A stretch of 64,000 nucleotides of DNA from Phoronis australis. Lineage: Eukaryota > Phoronida > Phoronidae. The notes under the pieces were generated by a model. That model worked only from the letters and a program-made list of their open reading frames with translations, searched no databases and was not told where the DNA came from. Of this stretch, positions 13,800 to 24,568 are shown piece after piece; position 1 is the stretch's first letter; every line of letters begins with the position of its first letter. The stretch is taken from NCBI GenBank assembly GCA_002633005.1, contig NMRA01000501.1:226911-290910 (forward strand). The letters are read 5' to 3'. Position numbers and translations under genes: made by a program.

Positions 13800-14075
13800 A
13801 GGGGAACCAGAGAATCATACACACGAGCATCATAACGCACGAACCACCTACATGTATGAACTTATTTGAATCTTGCACACGAACCCCTGAATCATACATA
13901 CAAACCCAACAATCACACATGCGAACACAAATCATACACACTAACCACCAAACGATAAAGTATTGAATTCGTGCGCGTGGTTCGCGTGATTCGATGCTCG
14001 TTTGTATGATTTTGTGTTCGTATAGTACACATTTAGGATTTTTAAAGTTCGTGGGCATGATTTTTGTTCGTATGT
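13800..14075. repeat. Inverted cluster of CATACACACGAAC-like short repeats
   Basis: The left part (13800-13965) carries repeated ATCATACACACGAAC-type words separated by 10-20 bases. The right part (13975-14075) carries the same words in reverse complement, such as GTATGATTTTGTGTTCGTAT. The two halves could pair into a long imperfect hairpin. It is probably a foldback element that also expanded internally. Confidence 0.55.
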
Positions 14076-15032
14076 TTCATAAGTTTTCCATATTGTTTTG
14101 ATTGTTTTTCAAACTCAAAGAGTTTATCACTCATGGTAAAATATTTTTGTATTTTTGTAATTTTCCCCAATTTCCACAATGAATAGGATTCATACCTAAA
14201 CTAAAATTTCATTATCATTTTACAAGCTTGTTAAGAGGCACCTTAGCATTGTAAGGGTCTGGAATTTGAGGCTGAATGTCAACCCCATTCCCCAATGTAA
14301 AATATTAAAAAATCAGACTCACGGGGCTCAAAATTCCACTTCAATGATTAAAGATGTTAGTCACTCCTGCAAAAGACTANGAATAGGATGGTAAAGGTAT
14401 CGTGCACTCACAGCAACCATGCTGTTGTACAATACTACAATACTTTCCAAACTAAACTGTATGTTGAAAACAGTATTTGAATATCTAGTTGTCTTGCACT
14501 AGAACCGATTTCAATTCTGGCTACATCTTGACAAAATTTCGACAGGTGTTGTCGAAATAGGAACACTGTTACCTTACCTGTACATGTCCATTCATGAATG
14601 AACAAATAGCGGCTCAGGTAACTCTTCACCTAGTTAAAACTCAATATGGTAGACAAGTGAAATTTGATTTTGTCAAATTCTTCCACATTTTTAAGTCCAC
14701 TTTAGCTGGGTATGCATTGTGTAGATGACAAAAAACAACACTTATTTAAGGTTCTATTATTTAAAAAATAAGCTGCATTGTACATTTCTAAGTTTGACAG
14801 ACTCTGGCAGAGTTCCACCGAAGTCTACCCAGTGGCTTCTTTTGGAAAGTACAGCAAGCTTTTGCTGGTCAGCCATTGTAACATTTCCCTGGACTGTGAT
14901 CTTGTTTTACCTGGACTATCCATAGCATTAACGGTAGAAGCAAGCTGCATCATGATTACAACAACACTGCTTGTACTGCTGTTGCAGAAAATGTTGTGCA
15001 GCCATTAAATTCATCACGCTCTCATGCTCGCT

Positions 15033-15325
15033 TCACCTTGCCCCGTCACCTGTACTGCTACTCATCCACACACTGTTATTACCCAAGTCACCAACAGGAG
15101 TGCTCCCAAATTCAGTCATACATCGACGATCGTGTCCATTATGTAATGTGTCACTACAAGTCACAACCAATGAATCAGCCTCGCAAGCATCACTTGTCTT
15201 CTCAACACTTCCTGATTGTCTTCCCTCACAAGATTCCGTTAGTCTCATTTCTGTTTCAGTGGCATTCAAGTCCAACTCTTCCTCACAATTTTTCGACTCA
15301 GTTCCCTCAGTCTGTTCTGGTCCAT
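15033..15325 (-). CDS. ZNHIT6: ZNHIT6 exon 7 (acidic tail, stop)
   Basis: The acceptor is TTCTACTCAG|ATGGACC, phase 1 in, running to a TGA at 15033-15035. The 97-residue tail is rich in Glu, Ser and Thr and shows no recognisable domain. Its acceptance rests on phase agreement and one long open frame. Confidence 0.78.
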
Positions 15326-18300
15326 CTGAGTAGAAGACAAAAATAAAACTTCCATAATCCACATGCCCACAAGGTCTAATCCAGGAATTGGTAATTCAGG
15401 AAGTCATGAGCTAACAAAGAACTCAACAGCTCATACAATAAATACCAGATCCAGTTATTATAAGAGTACACTGGTTGCAAGGTTTACAGAATTTTATGTA
15501 CCCTACTTTCAATTATACTGAACTCTTAATCTCATTATCGCTATTGCACAATCCACAATATTATAAAGGTTAATTATTTGCATTTACCTGATGGGTAATC
15601 TAGTACCTACCCAGAGCAAGACTGTTCCGATCTATTCTAATGCATGATTGGTCAAAGAAACGATAACAACTTAGCAACGAAGGCTTGCCCTATCAACAAG
15701 GGCACAGATTGGTTCTCTCATAACGAGCACCACCTCTTAATTTCATGTTGATCTCCGCTAGGTAACAACAACACATTTATAATCTTACTGACTGCATTTA
15801 CTATGCTGGCCTCAGTTTGTAGTAAATGCACACCACTGACATCTATCAGGCTAGTCAAGTCATGTGACTTTCCAAATAAGGAAGTCAATGAAGTCAGTAA
15901 CTAATCTAGCGAAAGGACAACTCTAAATTAAACATTTTGAGCAACTGATGAATATGTTCAAGTCAGAGAAACAACTATGTTATAGGTCCGTTAGCACTCC
16001 AGCCAAGCGTCTCAGTTGCACGACTGGGGAATGAAGCCTATAACCAGACCAAATTACTAATCCATGACTCACCCTTCCGTTGGACAGGATAATTCTTTAC
16101 CAGTTTCCCAAAGACGACATAAAGAGTTGGAAACTCGATCACTGTGGTACCGTGCAAATTATCTGCCAATGATCTTGATAAGTCAAAGAGGCGAAACCTG
16201 TCAAAACAGAAACAAGTGCTGTTGCAGTGAACAATCAATGCATTCCGTGCTGAGGTTCTGTCTAGACACAACAATATTTATTTTACAACCTAGCAGCAGT
16301 TATCAAAATAAACTGAAAAGTGTCAAAATTTGAAAAGAAAAAAGTTTTGACGCACAAAACCGCAACTCAAAATATCCATTTTTTAGACTAGACAACCTTT
16401 CAATTACCACACATTCTCGACAAGATCTTGACAGGAGTGGTTCCACCCACTTTGGTAACATTGCGGCAGCTTGTTTTGCAAGTCCTTTTACAAATAAACA
16501 AGGAGAAGCTAGACCACACGTGCTACACTAATTTCTGGCTAACGTTAGACTTAAAAGGCCATTCATTACGAGAAATATTTGACTACGTTGCAAAATAATT
16601 GTCAAGATGACTGCACAAGTTTGGCAGAGTCAGAAAGAACTGAGTCTAAGACAATCCAGTTGATTTTGACAACTCCTGCCCATTGAGACAGGTCACTAAA
16701 TGTAAGAATCATTTCATGGTGCGCTCTGCCGTAACTATGACTACATTCCGTCAGTGTTCCGTCTCACCCGACCTACCGTGGTCTGTCTGCTCTTTGTTCC
16801 TCCAGTTTCATGAACACCCGCATGCCCCCTCTATCCAACTGCGTGTAAGGCTTGAGGCGGTGACGTAAAACAGGGTCAGCAATTCCTGGCTTGAGGAAGC
16901 TGTCTAAAAGGGTGTCTATTGTAGCAGTTTCCTTAACCCTAAATGAAGAACACGGGATGGTGTGAGTGGAACTACAGTGGTTTGAAACACAAGGGAATGA
17001 ATTCGAAAATGGTGCATGTGCACAGTACCATTGACTCTGGTACAGGAAATGGAATCCTATCACAGTAAGAAATACCATGAGACGGATTTATACTAAGAGT
17101 ATCAGGCTGTGCAACTTTTCAAGCCGCTCACAATCAGTGACTGAGTTTGACTCGTCCAGAAGAACAAAAACAGTACCACTGACCTCATAAAACAGTGCTC
17201 AGTCTCCAAGTTTTACACACACTTCCATAGCATAGTCAAGACGATAAGAGCATGACTTGTTAACCTCTTGTTTCAAATAATTTAGCTTTGTCTAATTAGA
17301 GATCAGTAATACAAGTGTAAAGACTCCTGTCCATCACCATGACTTCATAATGTAGGCTCCTGCCTTCACACCCCTCTAGGTAATGCAGGCCCATTCAAGT
17401 AGAGCAGCCTACAGCCATCCCCAACACCAAAGTGTAACCCTTTAGTCCATGCATTAATTCAATCTAGAATCCAGCTCCCAACCCTGACCCTTGCGACCAA
17501 GCGGCCTAATCCAACCCTAGTTTTGCTGTGTAAATAACCCTCAAATATGCCCAGTAAAAGAGAGCCACCTCCCAACCCTATCTACTCACCGCCGTGAATG
17601 GTGCTTGACATCACAGTTCGGAAAGATCCACTCAACATGCCAGAATATGGTTCCAGCTCTAAAAATGATACCAGCATTATCAATCAGAGCTCCATTGAGG
17701 ACACAACACAGATGGGTTTTGATGGTAATGTAGCTGTTTCTGATATATAACCTTTCATCAAAAGATCCTTTGCTAGCTTGGATGGGCATTTCTCCTCAAC
17801 TGTTCACTTGGTATGGTATTACTACACCAAGTGACATAAACGACACACCAAAAGACACAAATCTTGGTTCTGCCTCCACTTTCATTGAGCAAATACGAAT
17901 GACCAACATAGACTGTGTTCAATCGCGGGTAGGACATTGCATTTGCTCAATGGATGTGACCGCCAAGCCAAAACATGGGCCTTTTGCTGGACTGTTTACA
18001 TCACTTTCTACCCTTCAATGGATAGCTGATACACCTCAGGGGAAAGGCAATTCGCACAGAAAAATAGGTCTCCACAAGAACAAGGAATATTTCTGTATTT
18101 TTACTAAAACGTAACATGAAAAATAAGTCTAACTATAATCTTTAACTTCAAACCAGTAAACGTCAAGTTAGGGATGGATAAATCATCCCATTGAATCATT
18201 CAGTGAATTAAATTTGATACACAGTGTAGTCATAAGGAACCATAACACCCCCACCTGCTATTGAACAACCAAACACACCAGGCCCAACCCCAAAACATAA

Positions 18301-21300
18301 ATCAAAACGATGACCTTACATGGTTACGTGGAGTTTAAAGCTAAGTTAGAGAACAGACAAAAACAAATCATCAAATTGCTTTCATTTTTCTGAAATTGAA
18401 GGGACATTATCGTGGGACAAAAATGATTTTTTGAAATCAGCCTCATAGTGGAATCGATCCACGGTCGCAGCCTAACACTCCAATGATAAGCTAAACCCCA
18501 CACAGTAAAGAGTATAATATTTTAAGTGTATTAAACTGGCAGTCACTGGCCTTGATGTTAGTGAATGTCTGGCAGGCAAAAATATGACGGTTATTGTCGT
18601 TTCATTGCTCTGAGCAAAGCCAACTGTCTCTCCCAAGAAACGAAAATCTCAAAAATACCTTTTTTGGTTGAAAAACTAATAATGTCCTTTAACAGTCGGT
18701 TTAACACTACATAAAGCAATAACAACATAACATTAAAGCCTTACTGAAAGGCGAAACAGGTCGAGTTCTGTCGACGTCGCGTTGACCCCTGGGGCATCAC
18801 CTTAAGGGTAACGCCACGCTTCCTGGCTTGAGCAATCAACTTCTTTATCTACAAGAATTACAATTTTGATTTTCAAAACATTTGCAAAAACAACGACTAT
18901 TTCCTTAAAGAAAATCTTTGCAATATTTTCACAAGTTGAAAACACATGAAGTGTCACCTATCAAGAAACACGGGAACATTATATGAATTACAGCACTGCA
19001 TGTATTTGCATGTAAAACAAAGTTCAATGCTGCTCATTCACCAGTCATTTTCTTGGTGCACCACCAGAAATTCAAAATTTATTTTGAAAATACAATACTT
19101 ACTGAAAACATTTGATGACAGGGTGAAAGAGCATAGTCTGCGAAACAGTTTAAATTTGATTGGTTTGCAATCAAATTCCTTTATGCAGTTTTTAACAGAA
19201 AAAGCAGAAAGAGTAAGTTTGAAGTCTCAGTTCTAAAACAGCATCACATCTCTAACTACAACTCAAACATAGACATCTTGAAATAGGCAGAATAACCTCA
19301 ACAAACTGCAGTAAAAATTCACCACTTTGGAACAGTGCAAAATTGATTATTTAGCTCAAGGTCAGAGCTTGTGCCAAATTTTAGAAATAAGCAATATCAG
19401 CTGTCCTAAAGTCTTTACATTACCCTTGCCATCATGGTAATAGGCTCCCACCACTAAAAGTCATTAAGAAATCACCTGGTACAAAGAGGATGAGCTCTCA
19501 AGAATCAATTCATCATTAACAGAAATGTGACGGCCATTTTACTCGCCAATGCTCAACCCGACCTATTGCAAATGAAAAAATCATGCTAAAATCCATTAGG
19601 GTAAAGATTTGATTTATATGTTTTATGACAGACTAACCTAGTTTATTATATGTGTTTTAGGAGGTGAGAAAAGAAAAAAATGCTGTTTTAAGTACTAAAC
19701 TAATGAAGCATTGGGAAATTGTGAAAATGACAATACTAAATATAACACCGCAGGATACAAGAGTCAACTCGGTCTATGTATGTCTCGAGTTAATGTTGCA
19801 AAAGAAACCAGGAGTTGGTGACTATTGAAAACACATAACTGTTCCCATGTCATACAGAGGGCGCTACATGTCAGTGACATCACCTGACCACTTCCTTCAA
19901 CAACAGTCCCCCACAAGCAATTGACCCCAGTTGTTTTCTTTCCTCAAAAAGATAATATTCACACCCAACAAGAATTACTCCATTCACACACTAATTGAAG
20001 AAAACAATATTCATTCTATGGCAGGGTTTGCACAAATCTATACGGATAATCAGCTTGCATCAAACATCAATAAAGGTCTTTGTGAACTACACACTCAGTA
20101 ACTAACTGCCCACAAGGTTAAAGGTCCAAGTAACCCACACATTTCGTCAAAACACATCACATATATAACAAAACCCAATTTTTAGTTTGGCCACCAAATC
20201 AGCCTCATCCTGAGATTAAAAATGACTTCTGGGCTTACTGGAAACTGATATTTCATTACTGCTTTATACATTTTGTACCAAGACCATTAGGTTACATGTC
20301 ACGGTGGGTTAGTGCCAGTCACTAAGATAGCACGACCGACAGTGGAATTCAAGATGATTCATTGCAAAGAATTTTGATTCAAACATTAGATATTAATGAG
20401 ACGACATTGCTTTGGAACAGTTGATACTACATCAAACTGAGGTTTATAGAAGCTTTAAACGAGTGTCATAGTTTTACAAATTCATGACAACCGAGACAAA
20501 CTTGTCACAGAGAAAATCTGTAGTCATAGCACTTAGTGAAGAGCCCTGAACACCGACTTGTCCTACGCCACAACTTCCCAAGCCCAAGGAGTGTGCAGTG
20601 GCAATTGTCTGCCCGCTTGTCAGTTACTTACATAGTGAGGGCGATGGGAAACTTTAACTGGGTCACGGTTTGTTCCGTCAACTTTTCTATCAATGTCCTC
20701 AAGAAATCTGTAGTCTACAATAAATGATGATCAGACTTAAAAACAATATTACAGTCGACGTGCTTTAGTCATTGCAATACATATCGCTTAATATAAGACA
20801 TAGGATACAGCAGTGAATGCATTGAGCTGAATGAAAAGGACATTTCCTCAGCAAAACAGGACGTTGCAGAAAGTATGGTAAAAATTAACTAACTAATCAG
20901 ACATATTATTCTTGCAATGCCGTGAAACTTGAACCTGGTGAGCAGAGGGTGAATGAAGACCCCCGTGAGAGTCAAATTGACCGTATGTCCTTGCAAGAAC
21001 AAGCTACAGGCTATAACGACAAAAATGAATCATTGGAAACAATACAATGCCATTAGATTGTCAAGTCAAGTGACACAACCATGTCTACACGAAGCCGTTA
21101 GAGACACAAAGGCAAGAGACAAACTCATCTTGACATGAAGTTTATGGGGTGTTCATGTCCACTTGAATTCGTAAGATAAGATAGGACATAATTGACCTAC
21201 TGCAAGCTATGCCCCCTTGCAAAATGTTAACAAACAAACAATAAGTTTTATCCGGCAACCTGTCGTTTGTCGGGTAAAATGGCAGCTTGGAAACGAACAT

Positions 21301-21534
21301 GTGTCAAGAATGCTACGTTCTAATTGGTCAGTCGGTGGTATAGTTACCATTCAGAAGGTGAAGATCGCCCATCTCCTTCACCGACACAAACTTGGTTTTG
21401 TCTCTGACCCCGTCACAGCCTGACTTTGACTTGTGCTCTTTGACGCAGTCTACTGAACATGTGCGCAGGCAACAGCGAGGGCACTTGTACTTTGCAACCA
21501 CTTGAAGGCAAATTTCACACTTTGCAGTCGACAT
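15033..21534 (-). CDS. ZNHIT6: ZNHIT6/BCD1 box C/D snoRNP assembly factor (complete, 7 exons)
   Basis: BCD1 is a nuclear factor needed for assembly and stability of box C/D snoRNPs, and so for rRNA methylation and processing. The joined frame is 21348-21534, 20632-20714, 18745-18848, 17590-17658, 16777-16938, 16073-16197, 15033-15325 (all minus). It is 1023 nt and encodes 340 residues, with GT..AG sites and matching phase at every junction. Residues 6-40 form a zf-HIT finger with ligands C6, C9, C18, C21, C26, C30, H34 and C40, followed by GVRDK. The middle and C-terminal parts match BCD1: DYRFLED, RKRGVTLKVMP, FWHVEW, LKPGIADPVLRHRL and EFPTLYVV. The last exon adds an acidic, serine-rich tail of about 97 residues that is not conserved. 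Human ZNHIT6 is longer (about 470 residues), mainly through an N-terminal extension missing here. The upstream neighbour on the same strand is the CCN gene. Confidence 0.93.
16073..16197 (-). CDS. ZNHIT6: ZNHIT6 exon 6
   Basis: The acceptor is TTTTGACAG|GTTTCG and the donor AAGG|GTGAGT, phase 2 to 1. It encodes RLFDLSRSLADNLHGTTVIE then FPTLYVVF, matching the YYELDPYKSLLDNL...IIEYPTLHVVL end of the conserved BCD1 domain. Confidence 0.92.
16777..16938 (-). CDS. ZNHIT6: ZNHIT6 exon 5
   Basis: The acceptor is TTCATTTAG|GGTTAAGG and the donor CCACG|GTAGGT, phase 2 to 2. It encodes the TIDTLLDSFLKPGIADPVLR and GGMRVFMKLE blocks, matching the LKPYIDPEKSDPVIRQRL and GVQILMKIE region of vertebrate ZNHIT6. 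Confidence 0.92.
17590..17658 (-). CDS. ZNHIT6: ZNHIT6 exon 4
   Basis: The acceptor is ATTTTTAG|AGCTGG and the donor CGGCG|GTGAGT, phase 2 to 2. It encodes AGTIFWHVEWIFPNC, matching the FCWHVKLQFP strand of the family. Confidence 0.9.
18400..18530 (-). mobile_element. tRNA-derived SINE in ZNHIT6 intron 3
   Basis: On the minus strand the stretch has an A-box-like TTAGCTTATCATTGG and a B-box-like GGATCGATTCC (18450-18460). It ends with the tail TTGTCCCACGATAATGTCCC, which recurs at the ends of the elements near 33.28, 35.24, 38.3 and 44.1 kb. The arrangement (pol III promoter boxes, then a shared tail) is that of a SINE. Confidence 0.65.
18745..18848 (-). CDS. ZNHIT6: ZNHIT6 exon 3
   Basis: The acceptor is TTCTTGTAG|ATAAAG and the donor TTTCA|GTAAGG, phase 0 to 2. 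It encodes KKLIAQARKRGVTLKVMPQG and then a basic run ending RRRQNSTCF, matching the RRQGINLKLLPNG...ENSTFF segment of vertebrate ZNHIT6. Confidence 0.9.
20632..20714 (-). CDS. ZNHIT6: ZNHIT6 exon 2
   Basis: The acceptor is TTTATTGTAG|ACTAC and the donor CACTAT|GTAAGT. The phase-1 entry completes the D of DYRFLED, the conserved motif right after the finger in BCD1 proteins. It leaves in phase 0. Confidence 0.9.
21190..21335 (-). mobile_element. 178-bp MITE, truncated copy 3, beside ZNHIT6 exon 1
   Basis: The left end reads AATTGACCTA, and the body matches copies 1 and 2 in reverse complement (GTTTGTCGGGTAAAATGGC, AAGAATGCTACGTTC, AATTGGTCAGTC). The far terminal repeat is missing, and similarity stops about 12 bases short of the exon 1 donor. 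Confidence 0.75.
21348..21534 (-). CDS. ZNHIT6: ZNHIT6 exon 1 (zf-HIT finger)
   Basis: It starts at the ATG of MSTAKCEIC and ends CTGAATG|GTAACT in phase 1. It encodes the whole HIT zinc finger and the GVRDKTKFV stretch that follows. A remnant of the 178-bp MITE begins about 12 bases into the intron. Confidence 0.93.
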
Positions 21535-22530
21535 GCTACAAAAAAAATAATAACACGTACAGTGCAAGACCAAATAGCTAATCAGTGAAGAACAGCGTAC
21601 CGAAATGACAATTGCCAAAATCTCAGGTTTGGTAGTCCCCCAAATACCTATACGGGAAGATGAAATTTCAAGGCAAACATGAATTTTCTTGATTATAATA
21701 ATAGGGGCATGGGCAATTTCAGTGTTTAAATTTTATAAATATTCTTGGAAACTGCATTTTGCATCAACAGGATCTGTCAATAAACTCAATGTAGATCATA
21801 AAATTGTAGAAAGTAGCTGCAAACACAATGATTTCACAGGGCCCTCACTATTCTCTGAAGAAAGATGCCTGTGCTTTCTGAGGGAAATGTTTTTAATTGA
21901 GGTAACCCTCAGCCTAGTCACTAACAAAGTGTCAAACCCCATTCCAAACTGAGGGGTAGTAGAAGTGATTCAAACCGTGACGGCAAATTTTTTAATAGTG
22001 GGATGGTAATTTCTTGGCCCTGTAAGACCTGTTTTGCATGATTTTTAAATAATTTTCATTGTGTTTATTGAATTTGGGATGGGCAATTGCCTATCTCAGA
22101 TACTTTACTCCAGCTCTGGCATGCCAATAACAGCTGATCCAATCTCAAAATTCATTGCACAAAGTAGGTTGAATGGACAAACTCTGCATTAATTTAAATA
22201 TGCAAATAAATGGGATGGTGGCTACTAGTGAAGATCGGAACATTGCAATGGACAGGAGTGGAACTGTACCGGCATGGTGACCAAAGAAACTTTGAAGCAA
22301 AGTGTTTATTTCAAACTTGTGTGCGAGTTAACAAAAAACATATTTTTCAGCCAAAATTTGACAGTAACATGGACAAATTTCATGGTGCTAGGCAAAGTTG
22401 AGTAATTCATAGGATAGCTAGATACAAACTTTATTAGTAACTGCAGAGTAATGGATTAATGCATAATGGCATTCTTTTCCTGGCAGTAACCGAATTAAAT
22501 TAAGAATGAGTGTATGTGTTGTAGACGTGC

Positions 22531-22740
22531 TCCCAGTGAACCATATGAGCCTCTGTTAGCCATTCGATAACAGGCAATTGCCCATTAGCTAAATGGTAAA
22601 CATGCTTACCAGTTTCATTGGGGTCGCAGATGTGCTCCAGCCAAGGTGAATCATCAGAGCCTCTGTTAGTCATTCGATAACCGGCATTGCCCATTAGCTG
22701 AATGATAAATGTGCCTGCTGGTTTCATCGGGGTTGCTGGT
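22531..22740 (+). repeat. Two-copy tandem repeat of about 105 bp with tRNA-like ends
   Basis: GAGCCTCTGTTAG(C/T)CATTCG and GCCCATTAGCT(A/G)AATG(G/A)TAAA recur in both units (about 22531-22632 and 22633-22740). Each unit ends TTTCAT(T/C)GGGGT(C/T)GC. The pairing of a TTAGCTNAATGG-type word with GGTTTGATTTC at the end of the second unit resembles pol III A and B boxes, so these may be dimeric SINE heads. Confidence 0.55.
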
Positions 22741-22920
22741 TTGATTTCAGGGTCTGATAGCTATTGCTACAGTTGTTGGCGTAGTTTTCAAACTGATGAT
22801 CTACTGATCAAGAACTACTAATACCCACATAACCTCGGACACCGCGCATGGTATAACGATGGAAAAGTTCCAAGAGTCGAGGACGTCAAGGGCTGATTGA
22901 AGGTGCTGGCTCTGGCTTGA

Positions 22921-23645
22921 GTCACAGGCATCCTCAGCTTCTGATCGTCCCCAATAATACTACAAGGTATGACACTCCCGACTAGAAATTCCACGGGTGC
23001 TTCACTTCAGCCGTCCATAGCAAACACAAAACTCAATAAATTTACACAAAACAGAGGTTCAACAAACCATGACGAATTGGTGTTTCTCCCAATACTATTT
23101 ATGGTGTTCTGCTTTACCCAGTTCGCAATAAATTCGCGATCAAAGCACAAAAATCTTCCCAAAAAGCCCGTCCGGAGCAACTCCCATGTTAATCGAAGGT
23201 CAAGGATGACACGGAATTCTCCGATGAGTTACAGATAAACGGTAATTGCCGATTTGCCACGGAAAGTTACGGAATCGTGACAAATCGGCAACTGCCGTTC
23301 ATCCGTAACTCATACGATAATTTCGTATCGTCCTTGAACTTCAATCAACATGGGAGTTGCTCTGGACGGGCTTTTTGGGAAGATTTTTGTGCTTTGAACA
23401 CAAATTTCTTGCGAACTGCGTGATGCAGGACATCGTAATAAATGCGCGAAATGGTATTGGGAGAAAGAACAATTCCTCAGCTCATGGTTTGTTGAACCTC
23501 TGTTCTGTGTAAATTTATCGAGTTTTGTGTTTGCTATGGACGGCTGAAGACTGAAGTGAAGCACCCATGTAATTCCTAGGCGGGAGTGTCATACCTTGTA
23601 GTTTATATGACTGAGCACGATCAGAAGCTGAGGACGCCTGTGTAT
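22921..23645. mobile_element. Foldback element, about 725 bp with arms of about 300 bp
   Basis: The left arm (about 22921-23265) and right arm (about 23285-23645) are imperfect reverse complements almost to the centre. Paired landmarks are CCTCAGCTTCTGATCGT with its inverse at 23618-23634, ACAAGGTATGACACTCCCG with CGGGAGTGTCATACCTTGT, and CCGTCCATAGCAAACACAAA with its inverse near 23525. The arms have diverged by substitutions and small indels (the right arm has an extra stretch near 23400-23470). RNA from either strand would form a very long hairpin. No coding capacity. Confidence 0.8.
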
Positions 23646-23661
23646 ATCCAACCCAGATCTT

Positions 23662-23939
23662 CCCAAACTGTAGCCTGTCACGCATGCGACTGCATAAAGC
23701 GCCATAAAGCCCAAGCCCAGGTTAACCGAGATTGGTTTGACTTCTATTTTACACTAGAGGTTTACCCGAGAGCTGGCGCTTCTATTCCAGTTGCTCCGTT
23801 GTTGACCTCGACGTACCAGTTGCACACAACGCTACTGTCTCTCCGCTTGTTTTCACTCTTCGACAACTCATGTGCGTTCTGAAGCACATGTGCACAAAGT
23901 TCGATGACGTCTACCGTTTGAGCTACCGCCACCTGGTGG
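23662..23939. repeat. Duplicated segment, copy A (ends at the N at 23940)
   Basis: It is nearly identical to 24301-24568; the main difference is a 10-bp insertion (CGCCATAAAG) in this copy. It ends exactly at the single N, as expected for an unmerged contig end. The frame shared by the copies encodes nothing recognised. Confidence 0.8.
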
Positions 23940-24300
23940 NGCACGTACGCGAAGGGCGGGAACTTTAGCTTTCAAAGTTCGCCGGTAGGTCCGCAACTTC
24001 TGACCTTCTGCCTGGTTAAAAAATGAAAAAGTTAATTTCACGATTTTGGGAACTGAAATAGGGACTGCTCGAAGAAAAAGTTTCATAACGGGAGTATTTG
24101 TTCCAGTTGGAAGAACTTAAACACATCGACAACCTCCTAAGGTGTTCGTCTATGCGCAAAAGGTAGTTATAACAACGTGGCTTTGATCATGGTTTAGTCG
24201 GTGCGAGGCATAATTCGCCGAAAAGCTTCCGGCGTACAGAGCGCCTATAGCCCCAACATCGCCTCTGGTTCGGGCCAACAGAGGCGATGGTCATTGCCTA

Positions 24301-24568
24301 CCCAAACTGTAGCCTGTAACGCATGCGACTGCATAAAGCCCAAGCCCAGGTTAACCGAGATTGGTTTGACTTCTATTTTACACTAGAGGTTTACCCGAGA
24401 GCTGGCGCTTCTATTCCAGTTGCTCCGTTGTTGACCTCGACGTACCAGTTGCACACAACGCTACTGTCTCTCCGCTTGTTTTCACTCTTCGACAACTCAT
24501 GTGCGTTCTGAAGCACATGTGCACAAAGTTCGATGACGTCTACCGTTTGAGCTACCGCCACCTGGTGG
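24301..24568. repeat. Duplicated segment, copy B
   Basis: It matches 23662-23939 and then runs on into GTAAAAAGTTATAACC where copy A stops at the N. The roughly 360 bases between the N and this copy have no counterpart on the other side. The pair may therefore be two alleles differing by a structural change upstream, for example presence of the foldback element. Confidence 0.8.

Larger units (their letters stand above)
7241..15032. other. Intergenic stretch between ZNHIT6 and the PACC1-like gene
   Basis: No supported exon was seen. It holds short tandem ATTGTCG repeats at 8521-8640, an inverted cluster of CATACACACGAAC-type repeats at 13800-14075, possible remnants of the GGCGGATCCAGG-type element near 7300-7465, and a single N at 14391. 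Small frames near 8.8, 9.3 and 12.4-12.8 kb have no family resemblance and no consistent splice sites. The 5' end of the PACC1-like gene and the 3' UTR of ZNHIT6 must extend into this stretch, but their limits are not visible. Confidence 0.5.

Noticed and set aside
15033-15346. Overlapping plus-strand frames of about 116-120 codons
   Set aside because: They are the antisense of ZNHIT6 exon 7, whose minus-strand frame fits splice phase and the rest of the gene.
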